NCBI RefSeq assembly: GCF_014805825.1
Contig: NZ_CP061941.1
Location: forward strand, 2,728,001-2,792,000
Length of the DNA stretch: 64,000 nt
Direction: 5' to 3'
Origin: Marinomonas algicola
GTDB lineage: Bacteria; Pseudomonadota; Gammaproteobacteria; Pseudomonadales; Marinomonadaceae
Notes under the pieces: generated by a model
The model's database searches: none
Seen by the model: only the letters and a program-made list of their open reading frames with translations
What the model was told of the DNA's origin: nothing
In this document: one piece after another, positions 42,213 through 51,080 of the stretch
Position numbering within the stretch: the stretch's first letter is position 1
Layout: each line of letters starts with the position of its first letter
Translations under genes and position numbers: made by a program

Positions 42213-43308
42213 CTTCGACTTCCTCAGCAAGAAGAGAAATAACCCGATCACTTTCGTTAAAAAGAATCATTTCATCACGATCAATATTAATATTAACTAA
42301 CTGACCATCTTTAATATCACTGCGTGCAGGTACTTTCACAATAATTGTCTGATTACTGCTAAGCTGAATGTGTGCGTAGGCTTCAGAACCTAAGTGTTCA
42401 ATCAGTTCAATGCGCCCATTAAGATCGCCTTTTTCCTCTGACAAACTCATGTGTTCAGGGCGAATACCAAGAACAATTGAACTGGGTATAGGGCCACTGA
42501 TGCGAGCCGTTGGGAAGCGAATTTCACCATCACCTAATTGGAAAACCAACTCATTTTCTTGACGAATCATGTTTTCAGTTGGCAACAAATTCATTTTAGG
42601 CGTACCAATAAATTCAGCCACAAAACGGCTGTTTGGCTGACGGTATAGCTCTAATGGTGTCCCCACTTGCTCAATCGATCCGGCATTAAGAATAACCACT
42701 CGGTCTGCCAACGTCATCGCCTCAACCTGATCATGAGTAACATAAATCATTGTAGTACCAAGCTTTTTGTGTAATCTAGCCAGTTCTAAACGCATCTGTA
42801 CACGTAATGCCGCATCTAAATTTGATAACGGTTCATCAAAAAGAAAGACTTTAGGTTGGCGAACAATCGCACGGCCAATGGCAACCCTTTGACGCTGACC
42901 ACCAGAAAGCTCTTTTGGCTTACGCTCCAGTAAAGGATCAAGTTGCAATGAAGCGGATACAGATCGAACTTTTTCTTTAACTTCTTCATCCGGTACTTTC
43001 GCTAATCGCAAAGCAAAAGAAAGATTATCCGCCACAGTCATATGTGGATAAAGAGCGTAAGACTGGAAAACCATTGCCAAGTCTCGTTTTGACGAAGCAA
43101 GCTCTGTAATATCTCGACCATCAAGATTGATCGAACCACTGGAACTGGATTCTAAGCCGGCAATGGTTCTTAGTAAGGTTGACTTGCCACAACCAGATGG
43201 ACCAACAAAGACAACAAACTCACCTTCTTTTATTGATAAATTAATGCCGCGTAACGCATGGTAACTGTCATAGTATTTTTGTAGTTCAGTAATGGCTAAA
43301 TAAGACAT
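42205..43308 (-). CDS. smoK: Polyol ABC transporter, ATPase subunit (MalK/UgpC type)
   Basis: 367 residues: Walker A GPSGCGKST (36-44), signature LSGGQRQRVAIGRA, Walker B VFLFDEPLSNLD, and a C-terminal OB/TOBE regulatory domain typical of the CUT1 family. It energises the SmoEFG importer. Direct overlap with mtlK indicates translational coupling. The gene order smoE-F-G-K matches Rhodobacter. ATP-binding residues are complete. Confidence 0.95.
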   Translation of the reverse strand: MSYLAITELQKYYDSYHALRGINLSIKEGEFVVFVGPSGCGKSTLLRTIAGLESSSSGSINLDGRDITELASSKRDLAMVFQSYALYPHMTVADNLSFALRLAKVPDEEVKEKVRSVSASLQLDPLLERKPKELSGGQRQRVAIGRAIVRQPKVFLFDEPLSNLDAALRVQMRLELARLHKKLGTTMIYVTHDQVEAMTLADRVVILNAGSIEQVGTPLELYRQPNSRFVAEFIGTPKMNLLPTENMIRQENELVFQLGDGEIRFPTARISGPIPSSIVLGIRPEHMSLSEEKGDLNGRIELIEHLGSEAYAHIQLSSNQTIIVKVPARSDIKDGQLVNINIDRDEMILFNESDRVISLLAEEVEDV

Positions 43309-43326
43309 GATGTAAATTCCTAATTA

Positions 43327-44157
43327 TTATTTTACGGCGCCAAAAGTAAGGCCTTGGACAAGTTGTTTCTGACAGAACCAACCAAATATAACGATAGGTG
43401 CACAAGCTAACGTTGATGCAGCGGATAACTTGGCCCAGAATAACCCTTCAGGACTTGAGTAAGAGGCAATCATAGCGGTCAAAGGTGCCGCTTCGGAGGC
43501 CGTCAAATTAAGTGACCAAAAGGCTTCATTCCAACAAAGGACAATAGACAATAAACCAGTAGATGAAATACCACCGATAGACAATGGCAGCACTACTTTC
43601 ATCATTTCATCCCATGGGGTAGCACCGTCCATTCGTGCGGCTTCTAAGATTTCCTTTGGCAAATCTTTAAAGTAAGAGAACAACATCCAAATGATGATAG
43701 GCAGATTCATAAGAGTGAAAATAATCACCAGCCCGATTCGAGAATCCAAAAGCCCATTGTCTCTAAACAAAATATAGATAGGGACAAGCACACCTACAGC
43801 TGGCAACATTTTGGTTGATAGCATCCAGAGCAAAATGTCTTTCGTTCTTTTTGTCGGCGAAAACGCCATAGAGTATGCCGCTGGTACACCAATAATTAGC
43901 GCAATAATGGTGGCGCCAAAAGAAGTAACCACGGAGTTCATAGCGTGTTTCAAATAATCACTGCGCTCTTGAACAATACTGAAATTATCCAGTGTTGGTT
44001 CAAAGAAAAGCGTTGGTGGTATTGAAATAGCTTGCAGCTCAGTTTTAAAGGAGGTAATAAACATCCAAAAAATCGGAAAAAATAATAAGCAAGCGACTAA
44101 CCAAGAGAAAAAGCCAATGATTAACGTTTTAAATTTACGTTGTTGATTAAGCGTCAT
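43327..44157 (-). CDS. smoG: Polyol ABC transporter permease (MalG-like)
   Basis: 276 residues from the ATG at 44157, with AAGGTGA seven bases upstream; an upstream GTG would add three. Six membrane segments, and the EAA loop ILEAARMDGATPWDEMMKVVLPLS (in parts: EAARMDGATPWDE) that contacts the ATPase. Member of the CUT1 carbohydrate uptake permeases. It lies 10 bases after the partner permease gene. Confidence 0.93.
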   Translation of the reverse strand: MTLNQQRKFKTLIIGFFSWLVACLLFFPIFWMFITSFKTELQAISIPPTLFFEPTLDNFSIVQERSDYLKHAMNSVVTSFGATIIALIIGVPAAYSMAFSPTKRTKDILLWMLSTKMLPAVGVLVPIYILFRDNGLLDSRIGLVIIFTLMNLPIIIWMLFSYFKDLPKEILEAARMDGATPWDEMMKVVLPLSIGGISSTGLLSIVLCWNEAFWSLNLTASEAAPLTAMIASYSSPEGLFWAKLSAASTLACAPIVIFGWFCQKQLVQGLTFGAVK

Positions 44158-44167
44158 AATAATCACC

Positions 44168-45028
44168 TTATACCGTTAAATTCTTGCCAACGGCACGGAT
44201 TAAAAAGAAAGCCACAATGTTTGCGAGAATCACGGCGAAAAGTCCACCAGCCGATGCCACACCAACATCATACTGAAGTAGAGCTTGGTTATAGATTAAA
44301 TACGCTAGGTTGGTACTATCATAACCAGGACCACCACCTGTAGAGACAAATATCTCCGCAAATATAGCCAATAAAAAGATGGTTTCAATCATCACGACAA
44401 CTGCAATAGGTCGAGCTAGATGAGGAATCGTTAGGTATCGGAAGATATCCCAGCCAGTCGCTCCATCCATTGCTGCGGCTTCTTTTTGTTCAGTATCTTG
44501 CGATTGTAAGGCCGTAACAAAAACCAATATAGCAAAGGGTAACCACTGCCAACTGGCCATCATAATGACGGACCCCAAGGGAAAGTCGGAGAGCCAATCT
44601 ATCGGCTCAAATCCGAGTGATTGAGAGATCCATGCAAAAACGCCATACACAGGATTCATCATCATATTCTTCCAAATCAGCGCATTTACTGTTGGCATGA
44701 TAAAAAAAGGTGAAATTAACAAAACACGAACAATACTTCGGCCAAAGAACGGTTTATCGATTAGCGCTGACAACGCCACACCGAGAACCACTGTGATGAT
44801 AAGCACGGATAATAAAAGAGTTAAGGTATTAAATATGGCAGGCAAAAAGCCCGGATCCGTCATAAAAAACTCAAAGTTCATCAAGCCAACAAAATTATTT
44901 TGTCCTGGATAAAGTAAGTTATAACGAATGGTTGAAAAATAAATGGTCATGGATAACGGAACTATCATCCAAACCAACAGTAAAATGACTGATGGCGCCA
45001 TTAATAAGCGAGTAATAGAACGCTTCAT
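44168..45028 (-). CDS. smoF: Polyol ABC transporter permease (MalF-like)
   Basis: 286 residues, six predicted membrane segments and the EAA loop KEAAAMDGATGWDIFRYLT near residue 190. Together with SmoG it forms the channel of the sorbitol/mannitol importer. There is a gap of about 135 bases to smoE containing a hairpin, which may reduce readthrough so that the binding protein is made in excess. Confidence 0.93.
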   Translation of the reverse strand: MKRSITRLLMAPSVILLLVWMIVPLSMTIYFSTIRYNLLYPGQNNFVGLMNFEFFMTDPGFLPAIFNTLTLLLSVLIITVVLGVALSALIDKPFFGRSIVRVLLISPFFIMPTVNALIWKNMMMNPVYGVFAWISQSLGFEPIDWLSDFPLGSVIMMASWQWLPFAILVFVTALQSQDTEQKEAAAMDGATGWDIFRYLTIPHLARPIAVVVMIETIFLLAIFAEIFVSTGGGPGYDSTNLAYLIYNQALLQYDVGVASAGGLFAVILANIVAFFLIRAVGKNLTV

Positions 45029-45110
45029 GGTGAGTATCTCTTATAAGGAACAATTATCGGCAGGCAGCTATATCAACCCAATCTTGAAAAAGCTGTACGC
45101 TTCAATGAAT

Positions 45111-45141
45111 TCCGGAAGGCTATAATCCCAAACCTTCCGGA
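45111..45141 (-). promoter_or_regulatory. Hairpin between smoE and smoF
   Basis: TCCGGAAGG (45111-45119) and CCTTCCGGA (45133-45141) form a perfect 9-bp stem with a 13-base loop, 23 bases past the smoE stop on the minus strand. A stem of this kind behind a binding-protein gene often stabilises or attenuates its mRNA relative to the permeases. No T-run follows. Confidence 0.5.
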
Positions 45142-45163
45142 GTATTTCGCTTAGCCACTCATT

Positions 45164-46483
45164 CTAGTAGTAGCCAGCTTGGCGCATTTGACGATCAGCC
45201 GACGTATTTGCTGATTTTAATGCTTGATCAACAGTCATACTGCCTGCCAACGCACCAGAAACCATCTGTCCAGTGGTTGTACCAATTGCTTGGAACTCTG
45301 GAATGGCCGCAAACTGCACACCAACATAAGGCGATGGCTTCAGCGTACTGTCTGCTGGGTTAGCTGAGTTAATGGCTTTTAGCTCCGCGTCAGCAAAGAC
45401 AGCCGCTTCTTGGAATTTAGGGTTTTCATAGGTACTAGTACGTGTACCTGTAGGAACGGCCGCCCAACCATTTTTATTTCCAACTAGCTCTATGTATTCT
45501 TTAGACGTTGCCCAGCGAATAAAGGTTTGCGCTGCATCCGCATTCTTAGTCGCAGCAGGAATGGCTAAGGACCAAGCCCATAGCCAATTGGCGCCTTTCT
45601 CAGTAACCTTATATGGCGATTGCGCAAAACCAACCTGATCCGCTACTTTACTTTGTTTGGGATCGGTTACAAATGAAGCCGCAATTGTCGCGTCAATCCA
45701 CATGCCACACTTACCTTCATTGAACAGCGCCAGGTTTTCGTTGAAGCTATTACTACTGGCACCTGGAGGCCCATATTTATTGAGTAAATCAACGTAGAAA
45801 TTAACCGCACTTTTCCATTCGGCGGATTCAAGTTGAGGTTTCCAATCTTCATCAAACCAACGAGCACCGAATGAATTGGCCATAGTAGACATAAAGGCCA
45901 TGTTATCGCCCCAGCCAGCTTTACCACGAAGACACATGCCGTAAACACCATTGCTAGGATCGTGTACTGCCGCCGCTACATCACGTATGTGATCCCAGCT
46001 ATCACGATCGTTAATTTCCATACCCGCATTCTTAACGAGATCTTTGCGGTACATAACCATCGAACTTTCACCATAGAAAGGTGCTGCATACAAAGTATCT
46101 TTGTAAGACAGGCCGCCGCGAATAGAGGGAAGAATGTCTTCTACATCGTAATCACCACTCACGTCAATTGCTTGTAACCAATCACGCTCTGCCCAAATTG
46201 GTGCCTCATACATACCAATAGTCATAACATCATATAGGCCACTTTTATTGGCAATATCTTGTGTGACATTTTGGCGAAGTACACCTTCTTCCAAAGTAAC
46301 CCATTTTACTTTGATATCCGGGTGTGCCTTTTCAAATTCTGGAGTGAGTTTTTGCATTTCAATCATGTGGCCATTATTTACTGTGGCGACGGTGATCTCT
46401 GTGGCTGCCGCAGCATGAGTTGCCATGATTGCCGTAGCGAAGGAAACAGCACAGGTAACTGTACTTTTAGCAAAGATATTCAT
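45164..46483 (-). CDS. smoE: Polyol ABC transporter substrate-binding protein
   Basis: 439 residues with a Sec signal peptide (about 1-27, cleavage near HAAAA) and GGGGA ahead of the start. Type-1 extracellular solute-binding protein fold: ITVATVNNGHMIEMQKLTPEF at the mature N-terminus, APFYGESSMVMYRKDL, and CLRGKAGWGDNMAFMST in the hinge region. By its neighbours (smoFGK, mtlK, smoS) the ligand should be sorbitol, mannitol or a related polyol. First gene of the operon; regulatory repeats lie upstream. Confidence 0.93.
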   Translation of the reverse strand: MNIFAKSTVTCAVSFATAIMATHAAAATEITVATVNNGHMIEMQKLTPEFEKAHPDIKVKWVTLEEGVLRQNVTQDIANKSGLYDVMTIGMYEAPIWAERDWLQAIDVSGDYDVEDILPSIRGGLSYKDTLYAAPFYGESSMVMYRKDLVKNAGMEINDRDSWDHIRDVAAAVHDPSNGVYGMCLRGKAGWGDNMAFMSTMANSFGARWFDEDWKPQLESAEWKSAVNFYVDLLNKYGPPGASSNSFNENLALFNEGKCGMWIDATIAASFVTDPKQSKVADQVGFAQSPYKVTEKGANWLWAWSLAIPAATKNADAAQTFIRWATSKEYIELVGNKNGWAAVPTGTRTSTYENPKFQEAAVFADAELKAINSANPADSTLKPSPYVGVQFAAIPEFQAIGTTTGQMVSGALAGSMTVDQALKSANTSADRQMRQAGYY

Positions 46484-46521
46484 AGGTTATTCCCCATTTG
46501 GAGTATTTTGTTTTTATAGTC

Positions 46522-46549
46522 TTACCAAATCTTGGATACATATTACCAA
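46522..46549 (-). promoter_or_regulatory. Candidate AraC-type operator of smoE
   Basis: On the minus strand TTGGTAA occurs twice (46543-46549 and 46522-46528), starts 21 bases apart, i.e. two helical turns, the usual spacing of AraC-family half sites. It is 39-66 bases before the smoE start, so it would overlap or abut the -35 region. The AraC gene at the end of the operon is the probable binder. Confidence 0.5.
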
Positions 46550-46653
46550 GTGAATTAACTATAGGAGACTAGAGTTAAGACCTCTAATACGGAAACAGAA
46601 AATACAGATACTTTTTTGACAGGTTTATCACTAATTTCAGCTCAAGCTGTCAA

Positions 46654-46667
46654 AAACATATATGTTT
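46654..46667. promoter_or_regulatory. 14-base perfect palindrome in the divergent region
   Basis: AAACATATATGTTT is perfectly self-complementary. It lies mid-way between the two start codons and could be an operator; no regulator is known for it. The core is AT-rich, so chance is possible. Confidence 0.35.
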
Positions 46668-46792
46668 AACATGAGATACGACCATGTGAGCAATAGGTAA
46701 AAACAAGCAACGACTGTTTAAGGCGCCAACTAGGCTATATAAAAAATATGGAGCTTCACCATAATAATTTTAGTTTTTTATAGTCTATATTT

Positions 46793-46810
46793 TATTTAAC
46801 ATGTTAAATA
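46793..46810. promoter_or_regulatory. 18-base palindromic operator candidate, class II aldolase promoter
   Basis: TATTTAACATGTTAAATA is perfectly self-complementary and lies 47-64 bases before the aldolase start. Imperfect copies occur before the PanE-like gene (57627-57644, 14 of 18 identical) and before the TRAP dctQ-type gene (61824-61841, 15 of 18 identical in the matching orientation). TTAACATG is common to all three. Confidence 0.6.
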
Positions 46811-46856
46811 GAGACCTTATCTCATAAACATAAAACAGCTTAATAAGAGTATTATC

Positions 46857-47627
46857 ATGTCTTCTACAACTCGTAACTATGATCACCCAACTCGCTTTAA
46901 CGACGCAGAATGGAAAGCACGCGTTGACTTGGCCGCCATGTACCGTATTTTCGCTCATATGAAATGGGATGAGTCCATATACAATCACATTTCATTGCGT
47001 GTACCTGGTGAGGATAATCACTTTCTAATCAATCCTTTTGGGCTTCATTACAGCGAAGTCACCGCATCCAACCTAGTAAAAGTTGACCTTGAAGGTAATA
47101 TTATCGGTCACTCTGATTGGCCAATTAACCCAGCTGGGTTCACCTTCCACAGTGCTATTCATGACAAAGTAGACGATGCCCACTGTGTTATGCACGTTCA
47201 TACTACGTCAACGCTTGCCGTTTGTTGTTTACAAGATGGCCTGTCATACAGCAACTTCTACTCCGCTCAACTATGGGATAAAATCGCTTATCATGAATTT
47301 GAAGGTATTACGTTAGACCTAGAAGAAGGCCAACGTATTTTAGACAGCGCGGGGGACAAACCATTACTTATGCTTCGCAACCATGGCCCAGTGGTAATGG
47401 GTGCCTCTCTAGCTCAAGCGTTTTCCTTAATGTGGTTAATAAATCGCGCTTGTGAAGTGCAGATGGCATCGATGTCTATGGGGCCAGTACGTGAAATTTC
47501 AGAAGAAATCTGTAAAAAATGTACCGCTCAATCACTTAATTTCGATCCAAGATTTGGTGCTGGAGAAGATGTATTCGCCGCGATGAAACGCATTATTGAG
47601 AAGCAAGACCCTTCTTTTAAAAACTGA
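46857..47627 (+). CDS. Class II aldolase/adducin-family protein
   Basis: 256 residues. Class II aldolase fold with the zinc-binding histidines in HCVMHVHTTS near 105-114 and a further His in LMLRNHGPVVMG near 174-185. Members cleave or epimerise phosphorylated or free sugars, or act as decarboxylases; the adducin branch has unknown functions. The gene is divergent from smoE and convergent with the NagR-like gene, and its promoter palindrome is shared with the PanE-like and TRAP genes, so it may belong to that unknown pathway rather than to polyol or aromatic use. Confidence 0.88.
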   Translation: MSSTTRNYDHPTRFNDAEWKARVDLAAMYRIFAHMKWDESIYNHISLRVPGEDNHFLINPFGLHYSEVTASNLVKVDLEGNIIGHSDWPINPAGFTFHSAIHDKVDDAHCVMHVHTTSTLAVCCLQDGLSYSNFYSAQLWDKIAYHEFEGITLDLEEGQRILDSAGDKPLLMLRNHGPVVMGASLAQAFSLMWLINRACEVQMASMSMGPVREISEEICKKCTAQSLNFDPRFGAGEDVFAAMKRIIEKQDPSFKN

Positions 47628-47643
47628 GTATCACATTCATTAA

Positions 47644-47676
47644 AATCCCCCTGTTAACTCAAAAAATAGGGGGGTT
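47644..47676. terminator. Bidirectional terminator between aldolase and LysR genes
   Basis: AATCCCCCT (47644-47652) pairs with AGGGGGGTT (47668-47676), one G-U pair; A-rich loop. It lies 17 bases after the aldolase stop and 28 bases before the end of the LysR gene. Confidence 0.6.
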
Positions 47677-47703
47677 AAACGCCAAAAACGAACCTATTTA
47701 CCT

Positions 47704-48609
47704 TTATTCTGAAAAAAGCTCAAATATCAAATTTCTAAACCAAACATTTCCAGTATCTTGATGAAAGCGACGGTGCCAGAACATGTTAATTTGCGCAGGT
47801 GGAATATCAACAGGGTGAGGCTTTACAATCAGCTTCAAGTTTTCCGCTGTCTGCAAGGCTAACTTCTCCGTAACCGTCGCAATCAAATCCGTTTTCGAGA
47901 CGATATATGGCGCAGAGATAAAGTGCGGTAATTTCAACTTGCTCACACGAACAATGCCTGTTTTGGACAAGAGTTTTTCGACCCGTCCATGACCTGTATC
48001 TTGCGCCTCTATAATAATATGCTCTGACTTAGAAAAATCCTCTAACGTAAGGTTGCCTTTAGAGTAAGGGTGGCCTTCTCGCATTAAACAAACGTAGTCC
48101 TGATCGAATAACCGACGCTGATAAAACCCAGCTTCTAATTGAGGTAAAAGGCCTATAGCAAGGTCAACGCTGCCTGTTTCCAGCTCCTCTTTTAATGAAT
48201 GTCCTTGGTCTCTGACGGTACTGACTGAAATATTAGGGGCATGTTCAGCCAAATAAGCCATAAGCTTAGGTAGCATATAAATCTCACCTAAATCCGTCAT
48301 ATTGATACAAAACGACCGATCACTTACCAGTGGATCAAACCGATCTTGAAAATTTAAACCATCTTGCAGTGTGCTTAATGCATAACCAACAGACTCGGCA
48401 ATATTATCTGCAAAAGGGGTCGGTCTCATGCCACGAGCCGTTCGTTCAAACAGCTCATCATGTAAAGCTAACCTCAACCTGGCCAAGGCATTACTAACGG
48501 CTGGCTGAGTTAAACCAAGATGTTCAGCAACTAAACCCGTTTTCCTTTCTCGATACATTAGTTGGAAAACAATAAGCAAATTCAGATCTATATCTTGTAA
48601 TCGAATCAT
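47704..48609 (-). CDS. nagR: LysR-type regulator, NahR/NagR-like (salicylate responsive)
   Basis: 301 residues from the ATG at 48609, with GGTGAG upstream. N-terminal winged HTH (DLNLLIVFQLMYRERKTGLV, LGLTQPAVSNALARLR) and an effector domain nearly parallel to NahR: MTDLGEIYMLPKLMAYLAEH, STVRDQGHSLKEELETG, DLAIGLLPQLEAGFYQRRL and NMFWHRRFHQDTGNVWFR near the end. NahR and NagR activate salicylate and naphthalene genes on binding salicylate. The gene is divergent from the salicylate 5-hydroxylase operon, which fits exactly. Effector not proven. Confidence 0.9.
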   Translation of the reverse strand: MIRLQDIDLNLLIVFQLMYRERKTGLVAEHLGLTQPAVSNALARLRLALHDELFERTARGMRPTPFADNIAESVGYALSTLQDGLNFQDRFDPLVSDRSFCINMTDLGEIYMLPKLMAYLAEHAPNISVSTVRDQGHSLKEELETGSVDLAIGLLPQLEAGFYQRRLFDQDYVCLMREGHPYSKGNLTLEDFSKSEHIIIEAQDTGHGRVEKLLSKTGIVRVSKLKLPHFISAPYIVSKTDLIATVTEKLALQTAENLKLIVKPHPVDIPPAQINMFWHRRFHQDTGNVWFRNLIFELFSE

Positions 48610-48616
48610 ATGAGAT

Positions 48617-48631
48617 CTCACCAACGTGAAT
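48617..48631 (-). promoter_or_regulatory. Candidate NahR-type operator in the divergent promoter region
   Basis: On the minus strand ATTCACGTTGGTGAG matches 11 of 13 defined bases of the NahR site ATTCACGCTNNTGAT. It lies 8 bases before the regulator's start and about 107 bases before the reductase start. The position next to the regulator gene suits autorepression; another half-site nearer the operon was not identified. Confidence 0.5.
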
Positions 48632-48737
48632 AATAACTATCAGAGCTATTTTATATCTGAATATTTAAACACGACTTATAGTCACTGTACAGAGAGCACA
48701 TCGAACAATAATCAAACAACAATAAGTATGAGCGCCG

Positions 48738-49724
48738 ATGGAAATTCTAATCAGACCGACTAACAAAACGATTACGGTATCGTCTAACACCACACTTTTA
48801 GATGCCTTTATCCAAAATGACATTGCGATATCCTACAGCTGCTTGTCAGGCAGGTGTGGCACGTGTCGCTGTAAAATTGTAGAAGGATCCGTTTCAGGGC
48901 CTGCGGCAGCTGAAGGACGATTGGCGCAAAATGGCCAATACGTTCTTGCCTGTCAAAGTCGTATCGAAACAGATTGTGTTATTGAGGTGCCTGAACCTGA
49001 TGAAATCATTACCCATCCAACCAAAACCTTAAAAGTGCAGGTGACGGCCTATGACGAACTGTCAAAAGACGTACGTCGACTTAGAGTAAAAACAACCAAA
49101 GCATTTGAGTATTCCCCAGGCCAGTTTTCAAACTTAACCTTTTGGAAAGAAAACGGCACCCGTTCCTACTCCATGGCCGGAATAATGGAAGATAACGAAT
49201 TGGAGTTTCACATCCGTTTAGTGCCAAACGGCCGCGTCACATCAAAGCTCGATGGTCAGATAAACGTTGGTGATTCAATCAAATTAAACGGCCCTCTTGG
49301 CGCGTCCTATTTACGTCGTAAAAATCTTGATCCGATGTTGTGTGTCGCAACAGGAACAGGGCTGGCCCCGATTATTTCGATTATCAGAGGGGCGTTAGAG
49401 TTTCAGATGAAAAATGATATTCACTTGGTTTTCGGCGCGCGCACCAAAGAAGATTTATACGGTTTGGATTATTTAGAACGGCTTGCGGCCGAGCACCCAA
49501 CCTTTCAATACACCATTGCATTAGACCACACAGAACCCAACAGCTCTTATTTCAAAGGTTTGGTCACGGATGCCATTACATCTCAGTATTCCGACCTTAA
49601 AAACTGGCGCATCTATTTAGCGGGGGCACCCGCGATGGTTGAAGCGGCGTCTCTAGCCTGCACCAAACGAGGCGCTAATATAGAGCAAATTTATGCTGAT
49701 GCCTTTTACCCAAGCGGGGTCTAA
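48738..49724 (+). CDS. nagAa: Ferredoxin reductase component of salicylate 5-hydroxylase
   Basis: 328 residues: plant-type 2Fe-2S ferredoxin at the N-terminus (C35-x4-C40-x2-C43 and C72, in YSCLSGRCGTCRCK), FAD domain (RSYSMAG, near 155) and NAD domain (ATGTGLAPI, near 204). It moves electrons from NADH to the Rieske ferredoxin and hydroxylase. Gene order reductase, alpha, beta, ferredoxin is that of nagAa-nagG-nagH-nagAb in Ralstonia U2. Start site has a poor Shine-Dalgarno. First gene of the operon, divergent from the LysR gene. Confidence 0.88.
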   Translation: MEILIRPTNKTITVSSNTTLLDAFIQNDIAISYSCLSGRCGTCRCKIVEGSVSGPAAAEGRLAQNGQYVLACQSRIETDCVIEVPEPDEIITHPTKTLKVQVTAYDELSKDVRRLRVKTTKAFEYSPGQFSNLTFWKENGTRSYSMAGIMEDNELEFHIRLVPNGRVTSKLDGQINVGDSIKLNGPLGASYLRRKNLDPMLCVATGTGLAPIISIIRGALEFQMKNDIHLVFGARTKEDLYGLDYLERLAAEHPTFQYTIALDHTEPNSSYFKGLVTDAITSQYSDLKNWRIYLAGAPAMVEAASLACTKRGANIEQIYADAFYPSGV

Positions 49725-49823
49725 AAGCACGAAAGTATAAAGCAATCGAATCACAAAACACTTTTAACAAGAACCGGCCATATCGCTAAATGGCCAGTAA
49801 TAAAGACAAAAAAGGTGAATAAA

Positions 49824-51080
49824 ATGAGTCAGGAACAGCGTATTCCAGTCACACCTATTTGGGATCATGAAGACACCAGTCGCATTCCTTTCTGGGCCTA
49901 CACAAGTGAAGAAGTACACAAACAAGAGCTTGAAAAACTCTTTTACAAGAACCACTGGTGTTATGTTGGCCTAGAAGCCGAAATCCCCAATTCTGGCGAT
50001 TTCAAACGAACCGTTATTGGCGAGCGCTCTGTCATCATGGTACGTCATGAAGACGACAGTATCTATGTTGTCGAAAACGTTTGTGCACATAGAGGCATGC
50101 GTTTTTGCAGAGAAAAACACGGCAATACAAAAAGCTTCACCTGCCCTTATCACCAATGGAATTATGACCTAGAGGGCAACCTTCAAGGTGTGCCATTCCG
50201 CCGTGGTGTTAAGCAAGATGGCAAAGTGAAAGGCGGCATGCCAAAGGATTTTAAAACCTCAGAGCATGGATTAACTAAATTAAAAGTGGCTCAACGAGGC
50301 GGTGTTATTTTTGCCAGTTTTGACCATGAAATAGAATCCTTCGAAGACTTTCTTGGCCCAAAAATGCTCGGATACTTTGACCGTATGTTTAATGGACGCA
50401 AGCTCACTCTCTTGGGTTACAACAAGCAACGCATTCCTGGTAACTGGAAGCTGATGCAAGAAAACATAAAAGACCCCTATCACCCCGGCTTATTACACAC
50501 TTGGTTTGTCACCTTCGGCTTATGGCGCGCTGATAACCGCTCGGAATTAAAAATGGACGACCATTTTCGTCATGCGGCCATGATATCGACGCGAGGCACC
50601 GGTGGAAAAGATACACAAACGACCAATGTTTCAAGCTTCAAAGAGTCCATGCAACTAAATGACCCAAGCTTCTTAGATGTTGAAGTCGAATCATGGTGGG
50701 ACGGCCCTACCGCCGTCATGATGACACTCTTCCCAAGTGTCATCCTGCAACAACAAGTGAACAGTGTCAGTACGAGGCACATTCAACCCAATGGATACGG
50801 TTCATTCGACTTTGTTTGGACGCATTTTGGATACGAAGACGACACCCCTGAGATGACAGAACGCCGCCTACGACAAGCCAATTTATTTGGCCCTGCAGGA
50901 TTTGTTTCAGCCGATGATGGTGAAGTAATTGAGTTTTCCCAAGAAGGCTTTGAACAAAAACCCTTCCATCGCTCACTCGCCGAACTTGGCGGTACAGCCA
51001 TTGAAGAAACCGATCACATGGTCTCTGAAACTTTAATCCGAGGCATGTATGACTACTGGCGCAAAGTGATGGGAGTATGA
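49824..51080 (+). CDS. nagG: Salicylate 5-hydroxylase, large (alpha) subunit
   Basis: 418 residues from the ATG at 49824, with AAAGGTG upstream. Rieske cluster C87-x-H89 and C107-x2-H110 (CAHRGM, CPYHQW); the mononuclear iron site begins with D217, H220 and H225 in ENIKDPYHPGLLHT. The length and paired beta subunit are those of NagG, which hydroxylates salicylate at C5 to give gentisate. The downstream gentisate genes support this over benzoate- or anthranilate-type dioxygenases, which give catechol. The gene overlaps the beta subunit gene by four bases. Confidence 0.88.
   Translation: MSQEQRIPVTPIWDHEDTSRIPFWAYTSEEVHKQELEKLFYKNHWCYVGLEAEIPNSGDFKRTVIGERSVIMVRHEDDSIYVVENVCAHRGMRFCREKHGNTKSFTCPYHQWNYDLEGNLQGVPFRRGVKQDGKVKGGMPKDFKTSEHGLTKLKVAQRGGVIFASFDHEIESFEDFLGPKMLGYFDRMFNGRKLTLLGYNKQRIPGNWKLMQENIKDPYHPGLLHTWFVTFGLWRADNRSELKMDDHFRHAAMISTRGTGGKDTQTTNVSSFKESMQLNDPSFLDVEVESWWDGPTAVMMTLFPSVILQQQVNSVSTRHIQPNGYGSFDFVWTHFGYEDDTPEMTERRLRQANLFGPAGFVSADDGEVIEFSQEGFEQKPFHRSLAELGGTAIEETDHMVSETLIRGMYDYWRKVMGV

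Larger units (their letters stand above)
46484..46856. other. Divergent control region between smoE and class II aldolase gene
   Basis: Three sites are distinguishable: a TTGGTAA direct repeat next to smoE (46522-46549), a 14-base palindrome in the middle (46654-46667), and an 18-base palindrome next to the aldolase gene (46793-46810). No gene is present. Confidence 0.6.
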
